64,000 bases of DNA from Cellulomonas sp. 73-92 (GCF_001898175.1 NZ_MKTH01000024.1:253463-317462); one strand, 5' to 3'. Counted from the stretch's first letter, positions 25,997 to 36,087 are shown. Made by a program: numbers and translations. The notes: generated by a model not told the origin, from the sequence alone.

Positions 25997-26860
25997 GTGC
26001 CGATCCAGGAGGGATTCAGGAACCAACGGCTCGTCGTGGTGCCGCGACCCGCCGTCGCGGAGGCGTTGGAGCGCCCGGTCACGAGGCGACTCGTGGTGAC
26101 CGACGCGGGCTACTACCCGGAGGCCCGCGACCACTTGATGCGCCGCCCACGCGGCGCCCCGGAGACGATCGTCATCGTCTGCGCCTCGGGCAACGGATGG
26201 ATTCGGATCGGGGACTCCGTGCACCGCGTCGCGCCGCGATCGGCCGCCGTCATCCCGCGTTCCGTGCCTCATTCGTACGGGGCCGGCGACGGGCAGCCCT
26301 GGACGATCTGGTGGTGCCACCTGCGCGGCACGGATGTTGCCGAGCTCGCCGGCTCGATGGGCGTGTCGCCTGCCAAGCCGATCGTGGCCGTGCGGGGCAT
26401 CGAGCGTGCGGTTGCCCTCCTCGACGAGATCGTCTCGGGCCTGGAACGCGACCAGTCGCCCGCGCGCCTGGTCGCGGCGGCTGGGGCCGCGTGGAAGCTG
26501 CTGACGCAGATCAGCGTGGACCAGGTGTTCCCGGCGCCCGGCGACCCGCTCCAGCGGGCCATGACCTACCTCGCGGACCGGCTCGACGGGTCAGTGCCCG
26601 TACCGGACCTGGCACGCCTGGTCGGCGTGTCTCCGTCCCACCTGACGGCGCTCTTCAGGAAGGCGACCGGTGGCGGGGTCCTGGCCCACCACACGGCGCT
26701 GCGCATGTCGCGAGCTCGTCAGCTGCTCGACACCAGCAACGCGACGATCGCGGAGATCGCCCGGGAGGTCGGCTACGACGACCCCCTCTACTTCTCGCGG
26801 CAGTTCCGCCGCCACCACGCGATGAGCCCGCGGGACTACCGGGCGAGAGACTCCGGCTGA
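25997..26860 (+). CDS. AraC-family transcriptional regulator
   Basis: 287 residues from GTG 25997, which has AGGATGAGG upstream; the ATG at 25934 has no such site. It has an N-terminal cupin-like sugar-sensing domain (VPHSYGAGDGQPWTIWWCHL) and a C-terminal double helix-turn-helix (LARLVGVSPSHLTALFRKAT, IAREVGYDDPLYFSRQFRRH). It is divergent from the DUF5107 gene and convergent with the epimerase, whose 3' end it overlaps by 25 bp. It probably activates the alpha-galactoside genes when a sugar binds. Confidence 0.93.
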   Translation: MPIQEGFRNQRLVVVPRPAVAEALERPVTRRLVVTDAGYYPEARDHLMRRPRGAPETIVIVCASGNGWIRIGDSVHRVAPRSAAVIPRSVPHSYGAGDGQPWTIWWCHLRGTDVAELAGSMGVSPAKPIVAVRGIERAVALLDEIVSGLERDQSPARLVAAAGAAWKLLTQISVDQVFPAPGDPLQRAMTYLADRLDGSVPVPDLARLVGVSPSHLTALFRKATGGGVLAHHTALRMSRARQLLDTSNATIAEIAREVGYDDPLYFSRQFRRHHAMSPRDYRARDSG

Positions 26861-27780
26861 CGCAGACGGATCGCCCACCTCCAGGTTCGAGAGCCGTTGG
26901 GAGGCAGGCGGTACAGGTCCACACCGCTGCGGAGCGCGTTCGGAGGCGCGCTCATCGGCTCGACCGCAACGGCGCGGCGGGGACCGTCGTCCGTCATCAG
27001 GTCGGGGGCCACGTACCACTGGGTCCACGGCAGGGTGGCATCCGCCCAGAGCTCGACCGCACGACCGTCTTCCGCCGACAGTCGGTGGACCAGTCCGCGG
27101 CTCGCGATGTCCATGCGCCGGTACAGGGCATGGGCCGGCACGTCGTCGACCGGATGTGGGGCACGGACGTCCTCGGTGGCCCCGCGGACATCGCGTGGCA
27201 CGCCGGGAAGGTTGCGCGCGTCCAGCAGCCACGCCCGATCGGCGTCGATCGACACGCGCAGGTCGTCGAGCGGGGTGTCGCCCAGCCGGAGGTAGGGGTG
27301 CACGCCGACGGCCACCGGCGCCGCGCGTGTCCCACGGTTCTCCAGGTCGACACGTGCGCTCAGCCCGTCCGGATGCAGGCTGTACCCGACGCGCACCTCG
27401 AGCGCGAACGGGTACCCGGGCTGCGGGTCGATGGTCGTCCGCAGCTCCACGCTCGATGCGCTGCGCGCGCGCACGGCGAAGTCGGTCTGCGCGAGAAGGC
27501 CATGGATGGCGTTGCCGAGCTCGGGCTCGTTGACCGGCAGCTGCAGGCGCTGCCCGTCGTACCACCACGTCCCGTCCTCGACGCGGTTCGGCCACGGGGC
27601 CAGGACGGCGCCGGCCATCCCGGGGAGGTCGGGCACCCGGGTGGTCGGCTCGACCAGGGCGATCCCGTCCACCGTGAGGCTGCGGACTGCGGCCGCACGC
27701 GCCGAGATGGTTGCGGTGGTCTCGTGCTCGGTGCCGACGTGTCGCAGCTGAACGACGTCCGATGCTTGGAGCTCCTTCAC
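26836..27780 (-). CDS. Aldose 1-epimerase (galactose mutarotase)
   Basis: 314 residues. Motifs: NAIHGLLAQTDF with the conserved HG, and VGVHPYLRLGD with the conserved His, as in GalM-type mutarotases. It interconverts alpha and beta anomers of the sugar released by the galactosidases. GTG 27780 overlaps the GH36 stop as GTGA, so it is translationally coupled as the last gene of the operon. Confidence 0.92.
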   Translation of the reverse strand: MKELQASDVVQLRHVGTEHETTATISARAAAVRSLTVDGIALVEPTTRVPDLPGMAGAVLAPWPNRVEDGTWWYDGQRLQLPVNEPELGNAIHGLLAQTDFAVRARSASSVELRTTIDPQPGYPFALEVRVGYSLHPDGLSARVDLENRGTRAAPVAVGVHPYLRLGDTPLDDLRVSIDADRAWLLDARNLPGVPRDVRGATEDVRAPHPVDDVPAHALYRRMDIASRGLVHRLSAEDGRAVELWADATLPWTQWYVAPDLMTDDGPRRAVAVEPMSAPPNALRSGVDLYRLPPNGSRTWRWAIRLRQPESLAR

Positions 27781-29915
27781 GACGTCGCGGCGACCTGCAG
27801 GAGCACCGAATGGTCCACGTCAAGGGACGGTGCTTCGACGCCGACGGTCTCGAGCACGCGGCCGGTCTGGACCAACGCGGCGGTCATCCAGGGCGGACGT
27901 TGCCCCTCCGGCACGGGGTCGCCGACGGCGAGCTCGGCCACCTCGTAGCGCCGGTCGGGGGCGAGTCCGGGCAGCCGGAGCCTGGCCGGTGGCCAGCCGG
28001 CGGGACGGTCGAGCACGGCGAAGTGGTAGAGGGCGCGATCCTGGTCGGGAGCCACGACACCCTCGAGCCGCACCTCCGGCGTCGTGTCGGCGTGGACGAC
28101 CGTGCCGGCGTGGAGCAGGGCCCGCCAGTCCTTGTGCGCGGCGACCCACGCTGCCGTCCGCTCGAACGTGTCGTCGTCGACCGCGGTCAGGTCGAGCTCC
28201 ACGCCGAGGTTCCCCCAGAAGGCGACCGCCGCGCGGAAGTCCAGACCGGCGTGGCGATGGGTGGTGTGCGCCTCACCGGATCCGATGTGGGTGCCCATCA
28301 GCTCCGGCGGCAGCAAGAGCCCGGTCCACCGTTGGATGTCGAGCCTGTCGTGCGGGTCGTTGCAGTCGCTCGGCCACACGCGGTCGGTGCGGTCGAGCAC
28401 GCCGAGGTCGGCCCGCCCACCGCCGCTCGCGCAGGACTCGATCTCCAGGCGAGGGAACCTGCTCCTCAGCTCGTCCATCATCCGGTAGGCCCGCAGCGTC
28501 TGCTCCCGCACGCCGGCTCGCCCGTCGAACGAGTGGCCCGCGTCGGTGAGCGAACGGTTGTGGTCCCACTTGATGAAGTCGATGCCCAGCTCGTCGACGA
28601 GAAGCGTGACGCGGTCGTGGACCAGGCGGAACGCCTCCGCATGGGCAAGGTCCAGCACGTGCTGGTGGCGCGACGGCAGCCCGGGGCCGTGGCCCGCGTC
28701 GAAGACCCAGTCGGGGTGCGCCCGGGCCAGCTCGGAGTCGAGGCTGATCATCTCCGGCTCGAACCAGAGGCCGAACTGCATGCCGAGGTCGTGCACCCGC
28801 GAGGAGAGCGGGGCGAGGCCCCGCGGCCAGACCTCCGGGTCGACGAGCCAGTCGCCGAGGGATGTGTGATCGTCGCGGCGGCCCAGGAACCAGCCGTCGT
28901 CGAGGACGAAGCGCTCCGCCCCGAGCTCGGCGCTGCGCTCCGCCATCCTCAGCAGGGGCTCGAGCGACTGCTGGAAGTAGACGGACTCCCAGGTGTTCAC
29001 CAGCACCGGTCGGGGCGACGCGGGGTGCCCGGGCCGTGCACGCAGGTAGCGGTGGAAGCGCGCCGAGAGCGCGTCGAGGCCCTCTCCCCAGGACGCGAGG
29101 AGCCGGGGACCGCGGTATCGCTCCCCCGCAGCAAGCACCACCTCGTCCGGCAGCATCAGCTCTCCGGCGCGCAGCAGGCGAGACCCGGCTGGCGTCAGCT
29201 CGGCGGCCAGGGCCTGGTTGCCGCTCCACGCCAGGTGCACGGCCCACACCCGGCCGGCCCGAAAACCGAACCCGGGCGCCCCGACGCACATCAACGACGA
29301 GCCGTCGAGGCCGGGCTTGCCGCCCCGGCTCTCGCGCAGCCACACCCCTGCCGGGAGCGGGTGCCGCTGGGGAACCCGCTCCCGAGCCCATCTGCCGGTC
29401 CAGTCGAGGATCTCGGCGGCCTCGTCGGGGATCGGCACGGCCGGTTCGAGCACGTCGAGACGGAACGCGTCCTGTCCCTCGTTCACGAGCTCGACCCCCA
29501 GGCACAACAGGCCTTGGTCCGTCAGCTCGAGGTCCACCACCATCCGCAGGAGGCCCACCTCGTCGACCGCCTCGGTGCGCAGCCGGGCGCGCCCCTCAGT
29601 CTCGGAGAGCTCGCTGCGCGCGTCGCGGAAGAGCGGGGCGAAGTCCCTCCCCCGGCGGCTGCCCGCGATGCCCGGCCGGCCGAGCCATCCTTCGGCGAGC
29701 TGCGGGACCACGGGGATCGGCTGGGGGTAGGTGATGGCGCTGTCGCCCACGGTCGGCTGGACCGAGGACGCCAGGGAGACGAGGTCCGCCGTGGTGGCCT
29801 CGCCCAGGTCCGGACCCCAGTGCAGGATCCGCGGCAGTCGCCCGCCGCGAAGGTCTACCACGACGCTCGTCCCCCCACGCCGGAGGTGGACCAGCTCAGT
29901 CGCCAGGACGTTCAC
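27777..29915 (-). CDS. GH36 alpha-galactosidase
   Basis: 712 residues, full length for GH36. The nucleophile Asp451 lies in FIKWDHNR and the acid/base Asp517 in WPSDCNDPHDR; the substrate-shaping CASGGGRADLG lies between. There is no signal peptide, so it cleaves raffinose, melibiose or other alpha-galactosides after import. It starts at GTG 29915, 4 bp after the permease stop. Confidence 0.95.
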   Translation of the reverse strand: MNVLATELVHLRRGGTSVVVDLRGGRLPRILHWGPDLGEATTADLVSLASSVQPTVGDSAITYPQPIPVVPQLAEGWLGRPGIAGSRRGRDFAPLFRDARSELSETEGRARLRTEAVDEVGLLRMVVDLELTDQGLLCLGVELVNEGQDAFRLDVLEPAVPIPDEAAEILDWTGRWARERVPQRHPLPAGVWLRESRGGKPGLDGSSLMCVGAPGFGFRAGRVWAVHLAWSGNQALAAELTPAGSRLLRAGELMLPDEVVLAAGERYRGPRLLASWGEGLDALSARFHRYLRARPGHPASPRPVLVNTWESVYFQQSLEPLLRMAERSAELGAERFVLDDGWFLGRRDDHTSLGDWLVDPEVWPRGLAPLSSRVHDLGMQFGLWFEPEMISLDSELARAHPDWVFDAGHGPGLPSRHQHVLDLAHAEAFRLVHDRVTLLVDELGIDFIKWDHNRSLTDAGHSFDGRAGVREQTLRAYRMMDELRSRFPRLEIESCASGGGRADLGVLDRTDRVWPSDCNDPHDRLDIQRWTGLLLPPELMGTHIGSGEAHTTHRHAGLDFRAAVAFWGNLGVELDLTAVDDDTFERTAAWVAAHKDWRALLHAGTVVHADTTPEVRLEGVVAPDQDRALYHFAVLDRPAGWPPARLRLPGLAPDRRYEVAELAVGDPVPEGQRPPWMTAALVQTGRVLETVGVEAPSLDVDHSVLLQVAATS

Positions 29916-29919
29916 CGAC

Positions 29920-30780
29920 TCATCCCTTCAGTCCGCTGCTGGCGATCCCGGCGAAGAACTGCCGGCGTAGCAGCAGGAAGACGAGCACCAACGGGGCCAG
30001 GCAGACGAGTGCGCCGGCCATGAGCGTGGGGTAGTCCGTTCCGTACTGCCCCTGCATGGCCGCCAGGCCCACCGTCAGTGGCCGGTTCGCCCCCGTCGGG
30101 GTCACGATCAGCGGCCAGAGCAGGTCGTTCCACGAGTACAGCGATGTCAGCACGGCCAGTGCGGCGATCATCGGCCGGGCCATCGGGAGCATCACGTGCC
30201 AGAAGACCTGCCAGGTGTTGGCACCGTCCAACCTGGCGGCCTCCTCGAACTCGGCGGGCAGGCCGCGAAATGCCTGCCGCAGGAGGAACGTCCCGAAGGC
30301 CGAGAACATCCCGGGGATGGCCAGGGCCGGTAGCTTGCTCAGCAGTCCGAGCTCTTTCATGATCTCGAACTGCCCGAGCAGGAAGAGCTGGCTGGGAACC
30401 ATCAGCATCAGCAGGTACAACGTGAACACCAGGTCGCGCCCGGGAAATCGCAGCCGGGCGAAGGCATACCCCGCCAGGGACGCCACGAACAGCTGCCCGG
30501 CGACCCGCATCACCAGTGACGACACGGACACCATGAACTGTCGCAGGAACGGCACCGTCTGGAAGAACGTCGCGTAGGCATGCACGGTCGGCGCGGTGGG
30601 CAGAAGGGTCGGCGGCAGCGACGCGACCTCGTTCGGGGTCTTGAACGACGTCAGGATCTGCCAGATGAACGGCACGATCATCAGCGCGGCACCGAGGATG
30701 AGCACCGCATGGACCACCATCTCGCCGCGCCGCGAGCCGCCTCGGCGCGAGGCCGGGCGGGCGATCTCGGTCTCAGACAT
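29920..30780 (-). CDS. Carbohydrate ABC transporter permease (MalG type)
   Basis: 286 residues with about six transmembrane segments and the EAA loop EEAARLDGANTWQVFW that contacts the ATPase. ATG 30780 overlaps the end of the first permease by 8 bp. It forms the importer channel with the upstream permease. No ATPase gene is in the operon, so a shared MsmK-like ATPase elsewhere must energise it. Confidence 0.93.
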   Translation of the reverse strand: MSETEIARPASRRGGSRRGEMVVHAVLILGAALMIVPFIWQILTSFKTPNEVASLPPTLLPTAPTVHAYATFFQTVPFLRQFMVSVSSLVMRVAGQLFVASLAGYAFARLRFPGRDLVFTLYLLMLMVPSQLFLLGQFEIMKELGLLSKLPALAIPGMFSAFGTFLLRQAFRGLPAEFEEAARLDGANTWQVFWHVMLPMARPMIAALAVLTSLYSWNDLLWPLIVTPTGANRPLTVGLAAMQGQYGTDYPTLMAGALVCLAPLVLVFLLLRRQFFAGIASSGLKG

Positions 30781-31720
30781 CCACGACCCACTTTCGTTGC
30801 AGCCGGAACTGGATCGCGGTGGCCGCCATGATCACCATGAGCAGGACGACGGCGATTGCGGCCGCGTAGCCCTGCTTGAACTGCACGAATGCCGCCTCGT
30901 AGAACAGGTAGACGATCGTCTTCGAGCCGTCGATGGCCGTGTTGTTCACACTCCCCAGCATGATGAAGACGAGGTCGAACATCTGCAGGGCGGAGATGAC
31001 CGTCAGGATGACGACGAAGAAGATCGTGGGCGACAGCAGCGGCACGGTGATCGAGCGGAACTGGCGGGCTCGACCCGCGCCGTCCAGCGCCGAGGCCTCG
31101 TACAGCTCGGGCGAGATGCCCTGCAGGCCGGCTCCGAGAATGATCAAGTTGATCCCGAGCCCCATCCAGATCCCGACGGCGGCGAAGGCCCAGATGGTGA
31201 ACCGGGCATCGGCCACCCAGTACTCGCCGGGAATCCCGAACCTCGAGAGCACCCAGTTCAGGAGGCCGAAGTCGCCGTTGAGGATGAGCCGCCACACCAT
31301 CCCGATGGCCACCGGAAGGGTCACCACGGGCAGGAAGAAGAGCACCTGGTAGATGGTGCGGCCGCGCGTGACCTGCTCGATGAGAGCGGCGAGCACGACT
31401 GCGAGCGGTACTCCGAGCAGGACGAGGGCCGTGTAGAGCATCGAGTTGCGCAGCGCGTGCCAGAACGCGTCGTTGCTGATGAGGTTCGAGTAGTTCTGGA
31501 CGCCCACGAACTTCGACGGGCCGAACAGCGCGTTGCCCTTGAAGCTCTTGAGGAACGTCTCGAGAAAGGGCCAGAGGTAGAGCACGGCCAGCCCGAGGGT
31601 GGCCGGCGCGATCATGAGGACGGCCCACCAGTCGGTCCTGCGGCGCGTCCTTCGCGTGGGGGTCGGGGTCCCGGTGCGGCGGACGCGCCGCCGCACCGGG
31701 ACCCGGGTTGCCGTCGACAT
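30773..31720 (-). CDS. Carbohydrate ABC transporter permease (MalF type)
   Basis: 315 residues from ATG 31720, which shares one base with the binding-protein stop (TGATG). It has a strongly basic N-terminus, then about six membrane segments and the EAA loop YEASALDGAGRARQF. It pairs with the MalG-type permease downstream for oligosaccharide import. Confidence 0.93.
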   Translation of the reverse strand: MSTATRVPVRRRVRRTGTPTPTRRTRRRTDWWAVLMIAPATLGLAVLYLWPFLETFLKSFKGNALFGPSKFVGVQNYSNLISNDAFWHALRNSMLYTALVLLGVPLAVVLAALIEQVTRGRTIYQVLFFLPVVTLPVAIGMVWRLILNGDFGLLNWVLSRFGIPGEYWVADARFTIWAFAAVGIWMGLGINLIILGAGLQGISPELYEASALDGAGRARQFRSITVPLLSPTIFFVVILTVISALQMFDLVFIMLGSVNNTAIDGSKTIVYLFYEAAFVQFKQGYAAAIAVVLLMVIMAATAIQFRLQRKWVVDV

Positions 31721-33021
31721 CAGCCTGCGGCCAGGACCTTGTCGATCGCCGCGCTGTAGTCCTTCGCAGCCTGCTCCACGGGCACCTGACCGTTCCAGGC
31801 CGGCGTCAGGTACTGGGTCTGCAGCCCCTGCCACTCGGCCGCGTTGCCCTGGACGGGGAGCGGCACGGCGTACTTGCTGGCGTCGATGAACACCTGCAGG
31901 TCCTTGAAGTCGGGCATGGCGCTCATCCAGGTCTGCTCGGTCCCGGCGTAGGCCGGCAGGACGGCCCCGCTCTTCGCCTGGATGTTCGCCGCCTCCTGAC
32001 CGCTGGCGAACAGGAGGAACTTCTTGACCTCCTGCGGGTGCTTGGTCCCGGCGAAGCCCACGTTCTCGATGCCGCTGGAGACGGTGGCGCGGCCCGCAGG
32101 TCCCACAGGCAGGGGCGCGACGCCGATGTTCGGACGCAGCGCGGTGTTGTTGTACAGCTGCAGGGCCCAGTAGGCGCCGGACATGTACATGGCCACCTTG
32201 CCCTGCTCGAACATGGTCTCAGCCTCGGTGTCGGACATCTGCTGAAGGGTGGGCGACGAACCGTCCTTCATGATGTCGGTCCAGAACTGAATGCCCTTGA
32301 TCGCCTCGGGGGTGTCCAGCGCGGCGTGCTTGCCGTCCGCGGCGATCACGCGACCGCCGGCCTGGAAGATGGTGTTGTAGTACCCGCTCTGGTAGTCGAT
32401 CGGGGCCGCGGTGCCCCACACGCCCTTCTTGGTCAGGGCCTTGGCGGTCGCACGGAAGTCAGCCCAGGTCCAGTCGGCCGTGGGGTAGGCGACACCGGCA
32501 GCGTCGAACAGCGCCTTGTTGTACCAGACGGCGTTGGTGTCGAAGTCCTTGGGAAGCCCGTAGATCTTGCCGTCCCCCTGGTCGTACAGGTCGATGACGG
32601 CCTTCGGGTACTTCGACAGGTCGACGTTCTCGGCCTTGATCTCGTCGCTGATGTCCAGCAGCTGGCCGCCCGCGGCATAGGGACGGATCTGCTGGGCGAG
32701 CATCCAGAACGCGTCCGGCGCGGTCCCTCCCTGGGCACCGGTCTGCAACGTCGACCAGTACTGGGGCCACGGCAGCTCCTGGACGTTGACGGTGATGTTC
32801 GGGTTCTCCTTGGTGAACGCGGCTGCGATCTCCTTCATCGCAGGAGTCTGGGTACCGGCCCACACCTCATAGGTGATGGTCACCGGCGCGGCAGGTGTGG
32901 TGGCCGCAGCGCCGGTGGTAGCTCCGGCGGTGCTCGTCGGCGTCCCGTTCCCACTGCTGCACGCTGCCAGCAGCGCGATGCCCGCCGCCGCGGCGACGAC
33001 GCCCAACCGTCTCTTGTGCAT
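31720..33021 (-). CDS. Oligosaccharide-binding lipoprotein
   Basis: 433 residues from ATG 33021 (GAAAGGA upstream; an earlier in-frame start adds a tail before the signal peptide). Lipobox LLAAC with Cys21, Thr/Ala linker, then a type 1 extracellular solute-binding domain (TYEVWAGTQTPAMKEIAAAF, YGLPKDFDTNAVWYNK). It binds the transported sugar, probably an alpha-galactoside given the flanking GH36 and GH97 enzymes. Confidence 0.93.
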   Translation of the reverse strand: MHKRRLGVVAAAAGIALLAACSSGNGTPTSTAGATTGAAATTPAAPVTITYEVWAGTQTPAMKEIAAAFTKENPNITVNVQELPWPQYWSTLQTGAQGGTAPDAFWMLAQQIRPYAAGGQLLDISDEIKAENVDLSKYPKAVIDLYDQGDGKIYGLPKDFDTNAVWYNKALFDAAGVAYPTADWTWADFRATAKALTKKGVWGTAAPIDYQSGYYNTIFQAGGRVIAADGKHAALDTPEAIKGIQFWTDIMKDGSSPTLQQMSDTEAETMFEQGKVAMYMSGAYWALQLYNNTALRPNIGVAPLPVGPAGRATVSSGIENVGFAGTKHPQEVKKFLLFASGQEAANIQAKSGAVLPAYAGTEQTWMSAMPDFKDLQVFIDASKYAVPLPVQGNAAEWQGLQTQYLTPAWNGQVPVEQAAKDYSAAIDKVLAAG

Positions 33022-33047
33022 GGGGGTCCTTTCGTGTGCTCCGGTCG

Positions 33048-35579
33048 TCATCGACCGGGGTGGGGGGTGGTGTGCAGGCCTGAGGTCGGCACCAGGACGC
33101 GGGCGTTGGCCCAGTCCACGTGCGCCGGCGAGTCATCGACGTCCTCGGGAAGGGTGCGCAGGGTCAACGTGTCGATCCCGGTGACGTCCACGTCGAGCGG
33201 GACCGCCGGTGCGCCTCCGCTCACCGACACCCGGACGAGCGCCCGTCCGTCACCGAGCACCTCCGCCGAGGCGGCGGAGGTCGGTGTCTCGTCATCGACC
33301 CCGACGTCGACGGTGAAGCGCGTGGCGTGCCCGTCGAGTGCGAGCACGATCTCCGACGGCGTGGACACGCCGAATCCGTCGGCGGCAGGGATCGAGGCGA
33401 TCCGCATCGGGACTCCGTCGCGCGGGTTCCCGCCGCCGTTGCTCATGTCGCGCTCGACGGGGCCGCTCTCGTTGCGGAAGCCCAGCATCGGCAGCCGCGA
33501 CACGACGTGCCGACCTGCGGTCAGGGGAACGACGAGGCGGGCGTGAGCGATGTTCGGCACGCCGTCCTCGCCCGGCTCCTCGACCGTCACGATGCCGTGA
33601 TCCCCGGTCCTCCGCCGTGCGGGAGCCGTGACCCGCCAACGTCCGTCGCCGAGATCGTCGGCCGACCATCCGGGCGGGGTGCGCAGCGTGGCCTTCGTCG
33701 AGACGGTGAGGACGACCTCGCCGCGGTCGTCGAGCCCGCCTCGCGCCGGTTCGACGACGGGCGCCGCCAGCACCGGCCGCCGGCGGGCCCTGAAGGTGTC
33801 GGACGCCGGCGGGGCCAGGATCGCTGCACATCCGCCGTTCTCTGCGACGTCCACCGTCAGGTTCCCCTGCACCACCTCGGCACGACCCCGCAGGCCGCCC
33901 GCAGGGTCGTCGTCAACGATCCATGCCTGCCATGGCCCGTCGCCCAGGCGTCCCAGCGGCACGCGGAGCGTGCGGGCCGGGCCGACCGCGACGGCGCCGA
34001 CGAACCAGCGATCCCCGTGGCGGCGGGCCAGGACCGCCTCCGTGTCCGGCGAGCCGCCGAGCAGCCGCGTCTCGTCCCACGTCGCGGGGAGCTCGCTGAG
34101 GAGCGACGTGGCGTGCACCGACGCCGCGTACACGTCGACGCTGTCGGCGAAGTGCGTGATGCCGCTCTCGAAGACGACGGCCTGCGCCAGCTCGTGCCCG
34201 TCGCTCGTCGTTCGGTCCTTCGCGCTCCAGGCGACCGGGGTGAAGTCCATGGCGCCCAGGACGTTCCGAGTGAACGGCAGCGCGACGTTGTGGACGGCGG
34301 TGAGCGGGGCGTCGGAGTAGAAGACGTAGTACTCGGAGCCGCGGACGGCCTCGTAGCCGACGACCTGCGGCCAGGTGCGGACCCACCCGCGGGGGATCAC
34401 CGAACCATGGAAGTTCACCATCAGCCCGAGGCGCGCGCTCTCGGCGAGGATCGTGTCGTACCAGCGGTAGCGGTCCTTGGACTCGGACTCCATGAAGTCG
34501 ACCTTGATGCCCGCGACACCCCAGGACCGCCACAGCGCGAGCCGGGCGAGCTTCTCCGGCCCGTCGAGGTCGTGCCAGACCGTCCAGAGGTGCACCTGGA
34601 CGCCCCGGTGGCTGGCGTACGCGACGATGTCGGGCACCCAGGTTTCTTCCCACCCGCAGTCGATGAGCAGGTGCTCCCACCCGAACTCGGCGGCGCGGTC
34701 CACGAAGTGGCGCTGGGTGTCCAGCTGTGCGCCGGAGTAGAAGTCCGACCACCAGGACCAGGCGGCTCGGCCCGGGCGGACCCACTCCGCCGCCTCCAGC
34801 GCGGCGCTCGGCGGCGGCGCGAGCTCATCGACGAGGCGACTCTCGACGACCGCCGCAAGCGTGCCCAGGAGCAGCACCCGCCATGGGGTGAGGGCGCCAC
34901 GCGCGATCTCCACCTTGTCGTCCGCGAGCACCAGGCCGATCGTCCCGTCCGCAGCCACCGTCGCGTGGGCGCCGCTGTAGCGCCCGTCGATCGCGGACTC
35001 CGAGAGCAACAGGTAGTCGGTGCTCAACGCCGGACCCAGCCGCAGGAGGACCGGAAGGCCGTACGCCCCGGGCTCCAGGGCCTCGAGGTCCGCACCGTAC
35101 CGAGGCGTCTCGTACCACGTCTGGTAGTCCTGCACCCACGCACGCGTACCGGCCGGCGGCCGCAGCACGGTGCCGTCAGCCTCGAGCCACGCGACACCCT
35201 CGAGGTCGTCGATCGCGTACCGCACCGCGATGCCGTCGGCGGCGCAACGAATGACGATCTGCCACGAGCGGCCGCCGGCATGCCGAAGCCGGATCTCGGT
35301 CTGGTCCTGCCGGATCGGGAGCACGCCGGTCGACTTGCCGGACCGGGCGATCCAGGAGTCCTCGATGCGCTCCCGCCGAACGTCGACGACGTCGGAGCCC
35401 AGCGCGAGGTCGACGCCGTCCACCACGATCCCCAGCTGCATCGTCACGACGGCCCGACCGCACAGCTCGGCGTCCAGGCGCACGCCGGCGCCGGACACGA
35501 CGACGCACCCGCCGGGACCGTCGTGGGTACCGAGCTCGATCCGTCGTGCCGGCGCTGGGCGCTCGTTCACCTCGACCAC
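33048..35579 (-). CDS. GH97 glycosidase, probably retaining alpha-galactosidase
   Basis: 843 residues from GTG 35579 (GGAG upstream). Layout: N-terminal GH97 beta-sandwich (to about 270), (beta/alpha)8 barrel (SWWSDFYSGAQLDTQ, WEHLLIDCGWEE, GIKVDFMESES), C-terminal strand domain, then a NEW3-like segment (PPGWSADDLGDGRWRV) and an NPCBM-like carbohydrate-binding module. Asp361 in IKVDFM fits the nucleophile of the retaining GH97 branch, known as alpha-galactosidases. There is no signal peptide despite the binding module. It is the first gene of the alpha-galactoside operon. Confidence 0.9.
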   Translation of the reverse strand: MVEVNERPAPARRIELGTHDGPGGCVVVSGAGVRLDAELCGRAVVTMQLGIVVDGVDLALGSDVVDVRRERIEDSWIARSGKSTGVLPIRQDQTEIRLRHAGGRSWQIVIRCAADGIAVRYAIDDLEGVAWLEADGTVLRPPAGTRAWVQDYQTWYETPRYGADLEALEPGAYGLPVLLRLGPALSTDYLLLSESAIDGRYSGAHATVAADGTIGLVLADDKVEIARGALTPWRVLLLGTLAAVVESRLVDELAPPPSAALEAAEWVRPGRAAWSWWSDFYSGAQLDTQRHFVDRAAEFGWEHLLIDCGWEETWVPDIVAYASHRGVQVHLWTVWHDLDGPEKLARLALWRSWGVAGIKVDFMESESKDRYRWYDTILAESARLGLMVNFHGSVIPRGWVRTWPQVVGYEAVRGSEYYVFYSDAPLTAVHNVALPFTRNVLGAMDFTPVAWSAKDRTTSDGHELAQAVVFESGITHFADSVDVYAASVHATSLLSELPATWDETRLLGGSPDTEAVLARRHGDRWFVGAVAVGPARTLRVPLGRLGDGPWQAWIVDDDPAGGLRGRAEVVQGNLTVDVAENGGCAAILAPPASDTFRARRRPVLAAPVVEPARGGLDDRGEVVLTVSTKATLRTPPGWSADDLGDGRWRVTAPARRRTGDHGIVTVEEPGEDGVPNIAHARLVVPLTAGRHVVSRLPMLGFRNESGPVERDMSNGGGNPRDGVPMRIASIPAADGFGVSTPSEIVLALDGHATRFTVDVGVDDETPTSAASAEVLGDGRALVRVSVSGGAPAVPLDVDVTGIDTLTLRTLPEDVDDSPAHVDWANARVLVPTSGLHTTPHPGR

Positions 35580-35868
35580 AAGGGCTCCGTGTCATCGAAC
35601 CAGGCGGCGGAACGTCGCCGTGCTCAGGGACGCTACATGGAGCCCGAGGGACGATGACAGGCGGTTTCCGACGAGCTACCTGGACGAAACGACGACGCGG
35701 ATTGGCCTGGCCCGCACCCGACGCCGATCAAACGGGCACCCTGCGGGGACGATCGGTGCATCATCCGCCGGCGACCCGCCCGGCGCGTCGCACGTCGACG
35801 ACACCCCGTGCACCGCTGAGCGAAACGTCCAGGTGTCGAGACGGAATCCCCTGGCGCAGCCCGTCCTC
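35580..35868. other. Non-coding stretch upstream of the alpha-galactoside operon
   Basis: About 290 bp with no convincing gene. It should contain the promoter of the GH97-led operon, but I see no clear -10/-35 pair or palindrome. Confidence 0.4.
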
Positions 35869-36085
35869 TCACGCACCCGCGTCCTCGTCGAGCGGACGGG
35901 CCAGCACGAGGTCGAGCAGCCCGCGCAGCTCCTCGCGCTGCGAGGGGTCGAGGCCGCCGAGGGTGCGGGCGAAGACCTCGTCGGCGAACCGGGACGCCGA
36001 CTCGAGCAGGCGCTGCCTTTCGGGGGTGGCGACCGAGCGGCAGACGATCATCGCCGCGATGTCGCTGCTGGAGAGGTTGCTGGAC
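35869..36085 (-). pseudogene. MarR-like regulator remnant (C-terminal part)
   Basis: A minus-strand open stretch ending at 35869 reads VATPERQRLLESASRFADEV and then LDPSQREELRGLLDLVLA, which resembles the LT-x-GR-x-LL helix and C-terminal dimerisation helices of MarR regulators. The winged helix is absent; the frame meets the start of a broken MFS gene instead. Divergent marR/MFS drug-efflux pairs are common, which supports the reading. The match is short, so the assignment is tentative. Confidence 0.4.
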
Positions 36086-36087
36086 TG

